The notes beneath the pieces are model-generated. The model was not told the origin of the DNA and ran no database searches. It worked only from the letters and a program-made list of their open reading frames with translations. From contig CAVRRM010000010.1 in NCBI GenBank assembly GCA_963723605.1, positions 310,001 to 374,000 on the forward strand: DNA of 64,000 bases, written 5' to 3'. The DNA comes from Micropruina sp963723605. Lineage in GTDB: Bacteria; Actinomycetota; Actinomycetes; Propionibacteriales; Propionibacteriaceae. Positions 59,366 to 64,000 of this stretch are shown here, in pieces; position 1 is the first letter of the stretch, and every line of letters begins with the position of its first letter. Made by a program: the position numbers and the translations under genes.

Positions 59366-60463
59366 ATGGCCGACCTACCTCCCCGTGCGATCGCCTGGGC
59401 CGAAACCATGGCCGGGCACCCCGACGGCGGACTGGTCCGAGCCCATCGAGACCCCGGTGGGCGGCTCGCCCTGGCCGGCCCCGTGCTCCGCGAACAGCGG
59501 GAGTCGTGGGAGGCCGAGCACCTGGTCTCCGGGGCCACCCGGGCACTCGGAGCCGGGGATCGGGCACGACCCGAGGCACCGGACACCGAACGCACCTGCT
59601 TTCAGCGCGATCGCGACCGGATCGTCCATTCGACGGCCTTCCGGCGGCTGGCCGGAAAGACCCAGGTGGTGGTGTTTCCGACCGATCATCAGCGCACCCG
59701 GCTGACCCATGCCCTCGAGGTCGCGCAGGTGGCCACGTCCATCGCCCGCGGCGTGGGCGCCAACGTCAACCTGGCCGAGGCGATCGCCCTTGGCCACGAC
59801 TGCGGTCACGGCCCCGGCGGGCACGCCAGCGAGGACGCCTTCGACACCTTTCTGGCCGGCGGCTACGACCACGGTCCGTGGGGTGCCGACGTGGTGCTCA
59901 CTGCGTTGAACCTCTGCTCGCAGACCCTGGACGGGATCCGCAACCATTCCTGGTCGCGGCCGACGCCGGCCACGGTGGAGGGCGAGATCGTCAGTTGGGC
60001 CGACCGGATCGCCTACTGCGCCCACGACCTCGAGGACGCGATCGTGGCCGGCATCGTCGTCGCATCCGACGTGCCGGCGGCGGTGGTCGAGGTCAGCGGT
60101 GCGAACCGGCGCGAGCAGCTGCGCACCTTCGTCCGCGAAGTGATTGCGACCGTGGCCCGGACGGGGTCTGTCGGCATGGGCACCGAGGTCGCCGGGGCAC
60201 TGGCCGAACTACGCGCATTCAACTACCAACGGATCTACACCCGGCCGGAGTCCCTGGCCCAGTCGGCTGCAGTGGTTGCGGTGCTGCGGTCACTGGTCGA
60301 GTACTACCTGGCGCACCCGGACCGGCTGCCGGGCGGCCTCACCGAGGCCGATCCGGTGCACGCGGCGGTGGCCTATGTGGGCGGCATGACCGATCGGTTC
60401 GCGTTCGACACCGCCGTGCAGTTGCTGGGCTGGAATCCGGCCCGGTTACCCCACCAGCAGTAG
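59366..60463 (+). CDS. dgt: Deoxyguanosinetriphosphate triphosphohydrolase-like protein
   Basis: 365 aa, HD-domain phosphohydrolase. HSTAFRRLAGKTQVV, TRLTHALEVAQVA (first His), and LGHDCGHGPGGHASE (the HD pair) are the dNTPase family motifs, and WADRIAYCAHDLEDA supplies the last Asp. It hydrolyses dNTPs to deoxynucleosides and triphosphate. A CAGGAT hexamer ends 6 nt before ATG 59366. In many actinobacteria it directly precedes dnaG; here two decayed genes intervene. Confidence 0.9.
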   Translation: MADLPPRAIAWAETMAGHPDGGLVRAHRDPGGRLALAGPVLREQRESWEAEHLVSGATRALGAGDRARPEAPDTERTCFQRDRDRIVHSTAFRRLAGKTQVVVFPTDHQRTRLTHALEVAQVATSIARGVGANVNLAEAIALGHDCGHGPGGHASEDAFDTFLAGGYDHGPWGADVVLTALNLCSQTLDGIRNHSWSRPTPATVEGEIVSWADRIAYCAHDLEDAIVAGIVVASDVPAAVVEVSGANRREQLRTFVREVIATVARTGSVGMGTEVAGALAELRAFNYQRIYTRPESLAQSAAVVAVLRSLVEYYLAHPDRLPGGLTEADPVHAAVAYVGGMTDRFAFDTAVQLLGWNPARLPHQQ

Positions 60464-60643
60464 TTCACAGGTGACCGGATGATCGTGTCGACGCCATCAG
60501 TGCTCATGCCGCCGAGTCTTCCGCGGCCTGCTTCATCACGGTAAGGGTTGGAAGACCCGATCGAATGGGCCCTTAGGACTGGCCCTCTGGCCCTACCAAA
60601 GCGTCCGTGGCCAACGAGCATGGGAGGTGGAGGTGGGTGGATC

Positions 60644-61117
60644 ATGCGTAAGGCAGTGATCGTGAAAGTGTTCGTTGGCAGTCTGGTCGGGTTCGTGGGG
60701 GCTGTCGTGCTGTTCCTCGCGGCCGGGGCCTGGCCCTATCGAGCGACCGTTCATCATGAACGGGCCCGACGTCGTAGGGATCAGCGCAGATCCGTTCGCC
60801 TGGTGGATGGTTGGGCTGGCCAGCGTGGCCGTGCTGATGATGGGAACTGCCGCCGTGGGCTGTTGATTGCATGGATCGGTGCGGCGGTCAACACCGCCAA
60901 TCTGCCCGACAAGACCTGGTTTATCGTCCTCCTTGCTGGCGGACTCCTCGGGCTCGGGTCCATCGTGACGCTGGTCTATGTCGTCGCCGGACCGGAAGGG
61001 CAGCCGACGGCAGTCCAGGCAGGCGACGCACCGATTCCGCCACGGGACGCTTCAACCGCATCGCTGGCGGCCGAGGGATCTGCCCGAGAACCGGAACGGG
61101 TCTCAGACCGAGCGTGA
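60644..61117 (+). pseudogene. Small membrane protein gene with two frameshifts
   Basis: The start frame gives MRKAVIVKVFVGSLVGFVGA and VVLFLAAG. After a shift near 60725-60749 the second frame gives FIMNGPDVVGISADPFAWWM and VGLASVAVLMMG, ending at TGA 60864-60866. A return to the first frame near 60862 continues LIAWIGAAVNTANLPDKTWF and a last helix. Joined, this is a plausible four-helix actinobacterial membrane protein with conserved NGPDVVGI and NLPDKTWF boxes. The two compensating shifts mean decay or sequencing indels. GGAGGTGG lies before ATG 60644. The 180-bp gap upstream of it holds nothing else recognisable. Confidence 0.65.
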
Positions 61118-61169
61118 CTACGCCACCGCGACACGAGATGCCAGCAGCGTTTCTGACGGCGGCCGACCA

Positions 61170-61832
61170 ATGACCACGGTGTCGCCGGCCACCGCAGGTC
61201 GGCAGCGCGACCGGCAGGTGGGTTCGACGGCATCGGTTCGTCGCGTTCGTCGTTCTGGCCTACGCCATCTCATGGAGCCTGTGGCTGATAGCGGCACTGG
61301 GCGGCGGCCAGGTTCCCTTCCTGCTCGGCGCACTCGGACCCACGGCTGCCGCTGCCATCGTCACCGTTCTGGCTGGAGATTCCCTGGCGGCCTGGATTCG
61401 GCCGGTTTGGCGTTGGCGGGTGCCGGTGCAGTGGTGGCTTTACGCCTCGGTCTGCCGGCCCTGCTGTACGCGGTGGTGACGCTGACTTTGCAACTGATCG
61501 GTGCACCGGCTGACTGGTCGCTCGTCATCGATCGGATGCCGGCCTATCTGAGCACGTTGATCTTCGTCCTGTGCCTGGGCGGGGGCTTGGAGGAGCCGGG
61601 CTGGCGTGGGTTTGGTCTGCCGGTGCTGCAGAAGCGGTACTCCCCGCTCGCCGCGACCGCCATCCTGGGCCTGGTCTGGGGAGTTTGGCACGTCCCGTTG
61701 TACGGTCCGCTGGGTTTCGTCGTTCCGTTCGTGCTAGCCGTCTTCTACACGGTGTTGTGGAACGCCACCCACAGCGTAGGTCTGTGCATCCTGCTCGCGG
61801 CGCCGACCGGGTCAGAACGGCGAATGCGTTGA
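61170..61832 (+). pseudogene. Frameshifted CPBP intramembrane metalloprotease remnant
   Basis: ATG 61170 starts MTTVSPATAGRQRDRQVG; one extra base near 61223 moves the protein to RRHRFVAFVVLAYAISWSLW and LIAALGGGQVPFLLGALGP; near 61445 the first frame resumes with LGLPALLYAVVTL. The CPBP motif EEPGWRGFGLPVLQ (glutamate pair) and LGLVWGVWHVPLYG (His) are kept. The C-terminus stops early at CILLAAPTGSERRMR, before the usual final helix. Two compensating shifts plus truncation argue for real decay. It overlaps nothing and ends 92 bp before dnaG. Confidence 0.7.
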
Positions 61833-61912
61833 ACAAGGTCACACCCTGGGACGCGGCTACCGCCGTGGCGCAGGTCGGGCCCGGGCGCGCCATCGACCCG
61901 TTGCCGCTTGCG

Positions 61913-61918
61913 TACACT
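61913..61918 (+). promoter_or_regulatory. -10 element TACACT, leaderless dnaG
   Basis: TACACT ends 6 nt before GTG 61925, which decides the dnaG start. Confidence 0.55.
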
Positions 61919-61924
61919 GCCGGT

Positions 61925-63784
61925 GTGCCGGGGCTGATCAATGAAGAGGATCTGGCGACCGTCCGCGAACGCACCCGCATCGAGGACGTCGTCGGGGCCT
62001 ACGTCACCTTGCGTTCCGGCGGCGCGGGGGCGCTGGTCGGGCTGTGCCCGTTTCACGACGAGAAGACGCCGTCCTTCCGGGTCACGCCATCGCGCGGGTT
62101 CTACTACTGCTTCGGCTGCAACAAGGGCGGCGACGTGATCGGCTTCGTCCAGGAAATCAACAACTCCAGCTTCGTGGAGGCGGTCGAGTTCCTGGCCGAC
62201 CGGGTCGGCGTCCAGTTGCGATTCACCGACGGCGGCGGCGCCCGGGTCGAGCCTGGGCTGCGGTCGAAAATTCTCGAAGCCAATCGGCTGGCGGCGGAGT
62301 TCTTCGCCGGTCACCTCAGCGCACCCGGCGCGGTGGCCGGTCGGCAGTTCCTGGCCGAGCGCGGCTTCGACCGCGAAGCGGCCGAGCACTTCGGTGTCGG
62401 CTTCGCCCCGACCGGCGGACGCGAGCTGGCTCAGCACCTGCGGTCGCACAAGTTCACCGATGACGAACTGGTCAAGGCGAGCCTGATCCGCGACGCCGGC
62501 TGGGACTACTTCCAGGGCCGGCTGGTGTGGCCCATCCGCGACGCCGGACGATCCGTCCTCGGCTTCGGTGCCCGGCGGATCTTCGACGACGACCGGATGC
62601 CGGCCAAGTACATCAACACCCGCGAAACCCCGGTCTACAAGAAGTCGAACGTGCTCTACGGGCTCGACCTGGCCCGGCAGCAGATCGCCAAGAAGAACCA
62701 GGCGGTGATCGTCGAGGGCTACACCGACGTGATGGCCGCACACCTGGCCGGTGTGGATACCGCGGTCGCGTCGTGCGGCACCGCCTTCGGAGACGAGCAC
62801 GCCCGGCTGCTGTCCCGGCTGATCGGGTCGTCCGACGCGTTGAAGGGGGAGGTGATCTTCACCTTCGACGGCGACGCGGCCGGCCAGGCGGCGGCGCTGA
62901 AGGTCTTTTCCGGCGACCAGCACTTCATCTCCCAGACCTATGTGGCGATCGAGCCGACCGGCCTGGACCCGTGCGACCTGCGGATTCAACAGGGCGACGC
63001 GGCAGTCCGTGAACTGGTCGGACGGCGCGAGCCGCTCTACCGCTATGTGATGGCGAACACCATCGGCGGCTTCGATCTCGACCGGGTGGACGGCCGGCTG
63101 GGCGCCCTTAGGGCGGCGGCGCCGCTGGTCGGCAGCGTGCGCGACCAGTCGCTGGTCAACGGCTATATCCACGAGCTGGCCAAGATGCTGGGCACGGACG
63201 TGGACGAGGTGCGCCGGGAGGTCGCCCGGGCCGGCCGGCGAAAGGTCCCGGCGGCGCAGGAGCGGCGCGTGGAGGAGCCGCCTCCGGACGACGAGCAGCC
63301 GATGTTGGGGCTGCCGATGCCGAACCCGCGCGATCGCGGCCTGGAGGTGGAACGCGGAACCCTGCAGTTGATGGTGAGGGCGCCGGAGGTGTTCGTGGAG
63401 GCCTGGAACGGCACCGGTCCCGACGACTTCACCCACCCCGCCTACCGGGCCATCTATCTGGCCATCGCACAGGCCGGGGTGCCCGGTCCGGATTGGCCTC
63501 AGCCGGTGGTCGCGGCCGCGGCCGACACGACGGCCGTGCAGGTGATCGCAGCGTTGGCGACGGAGCCGTTGCTACGTCCGGCGAGCCCCATCTACGCCGC
63601 CGAGTATGTGGCGAAACTGCGCCTGCTCAGCGTTTCGCGCACGATCGCGAAGCTGAAGTCGAAGCTGCAGCGCACCAACCCGGTGGACGACCAGGTCGGG
63701 TACAACCGGATGTTCGCCAGCCTGCTGGACCTGGAGAAGCAGCGCCGCGAACTCAGCGAGGCGGCCGCAGGCCCCTCCGGGTAG
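61925..63784 (+). CDS. dnaG: DNA primase
   Basis: 619 aa. The zinc-binding domain has C41, H44, C62 and C65 (CPFHDEKTPS and YYCFGCNKGGD). The TOPRIM core follows (VIVEGYTDVMAAH, with FTFDGDAAGQAA) and then the C-terminal DnaB-interaction domain. It makes RNA primers at the replication fork. The frame is open far upstream, but family sequence begins at GTG 61925 (VPGLINEEDLATVRERT). It is followed by the sigma-factor gene, the classic macromolecular-synthesis order. Confidence 0.95.
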   Translation: MPGLINEEDLATVRERTRIEDVVGAYVTLRSGGAGALVGLCPFHDEKTPSFRVTPSRGFYYCFGCNKGGDVIGFVQEINNSSFVEAVEFLADRVGVQLRFTDGGGARVEPGLRSKILEANRLAAEFFAGHLSAPGAVAGRQFLAERGFDREAAEHFGVGFAPTGGRELAQHLRSHKFTDDELVKASLIRDAGWDYFQGRLVWPIRDAGRSVLGFGARRIFDDDRMPAKYINTRETPVYKKSNVLYGLDLARQQIAKKNQAVIVEGYTDVMAAHLAGVDTAVASCGTAFGDEHARLLSRLIGSSDALKGEVIFTFDGDAAGQAAALKVFSGDQHFISQTYVAIEPTGLDPCDLRIQQGDAAVRELVGRREPLYRYVMANTIGGFDLDRVDGRLGALRAAAPLVGSVRDQSLVNGYIHELAKMLGTDVDEVRREVARAGRRKVPAAQERRVEEPPPDDEQPMLGLPMPNPRDRGLEVERGTLQLMVRAPEVFVEAWNGTGPDDFTHPAYRAIYLAIAQAGVPGPDWPQPVVAAAADTTAVQVIAALATEPLLRPASPIYAAEYVAKLRLLSVSRTIAKLKSKLQRTNPVDDQVGYNRMFASLLDLEKQRRELSEAAAGPSG

Positions 63785-63892
63785 CTGCGGTCGGCTGTGA
63801 GCCGTCCGCAGAACCGGGTGTTGCCGCGATGTTGCCTCCCCAGTCGGCGACCTACTGTTCCGGCGGCACCGGCGGCTGGCGAGCATCGGGGG

Positions 63893-64000
63893 ATGACCCA
63901 GACACTCAATTTGCTGGCGGCCGCGGACGAGATCCGGCTGGCCCGAACTATCGAGGCCGGCTTGCTGGCGACCGAATTGCTGGCCCGCGGCGAGGTCACC
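63893..64000 (+). CDS. RNA polymerase sigma-70 factor, 5' fragment
   Basis: The window ends after 36 codons. LLAAADEIRLARTIEAGLLA matches sigma-70 region 1.2 (primary or group 2 factors), and dnaG-sigma is a normal gene order. GGGGG just before ATG 63893 may serve as ribosome site; TACTGT at 63853-63858 could be a -10. Whether it is the housekeeping sigma cannot be told from this fragment, as no acidic region 1.1 is seen. Confidence 0.7.
   Translation, partial: MTQTLNLLAAADEIRLARTIEAGLLATELLARGEVT

Noticed and set aside
60464..60643. Possible small gene or RNA between dgt and the decayed membrane gene
   Set aside because: No reading frame with a ribosome site and no convincing stem-loop beyond short GGGCC/GGCCC matches.

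Overview
The window is high-GC actinobacterial DNA. Every recognisable core gene points that way, and the dgt-dnaG-sigma order, the DUF5709 protein, the SARP regulator and many leaderless genes agree. A member of the Propionibacteriales is my best guess, but it is an inference from gene order and protein flavour only. I found no tRNA, rRNA, CRISPR array, phage or insertion sequence.

Layout. 1-10.8 kb is core: a transglutaminase-like membrane protein cut by the window edge, a repeat array, a zinc-ribbon protein, a queuosine-precursor-type transporter, small acidic proteins, a nucleoside-kinase-like protein, phoH-ybeY, a G6PD, a CNNM/CorC protein, era and an arfB-like gene. 10.8-40.8 kb is accessory: a LuxR/MalT-type regulator with two small downstream genes, a LolA-like/ABC export operon whose first gene is frameshifted, a purine-catabolic island (17.4-31.5 kb), a secreted RTX-like protein, a SARP regulator facing a small secreted protein, an HtrA protease, a FUSC membrane protein and an HTH_42 protein. 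41-64 kb returns to core genes: leuA with a leader, argG, uppS, recO, glyS, dusB, dgt, dnaG and the first codons of a sigma factor. Scattered among them are a short LarC, a ROK/nagZ pair that looks like the remnant of a sugar-uptake operon, and two decayed membrane-protein genes.

The purine island is the functional centrepiece. On the plus strand are pucG, allC, allB, a GntR/FCD regulator, an NCS1 permease, an allantoin-racemase-like gene, uraD, uraH, an NCS2 permease and hpxO. They run as two tightly packed blocks, with a 159-bp gap and a hairpin between regulator and permease. Together they would import urate or allantoin and convert urate to ureidoglycine and then, by transamination with glyoxylate, to glycine plus oxalurate. 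Divergently transcribed are a second GntR/FCD regulator, an acetamidase/formamidase and an amidase with an N-terminal AtzH/HpxZ-like domain. A perfect FadR-type palindrome lies in the shared promoter region. No known oxalurate-processing carbamoyltransferase is present, so this amidase pair is a candidate for the oxalurate/oxamate step.

A second theme is leaderless expression. At least ten genes have a TANNNT hexamer ending 6-8 nt before the start codon. This settles several start codons and places the ROK operator over its own promoter.
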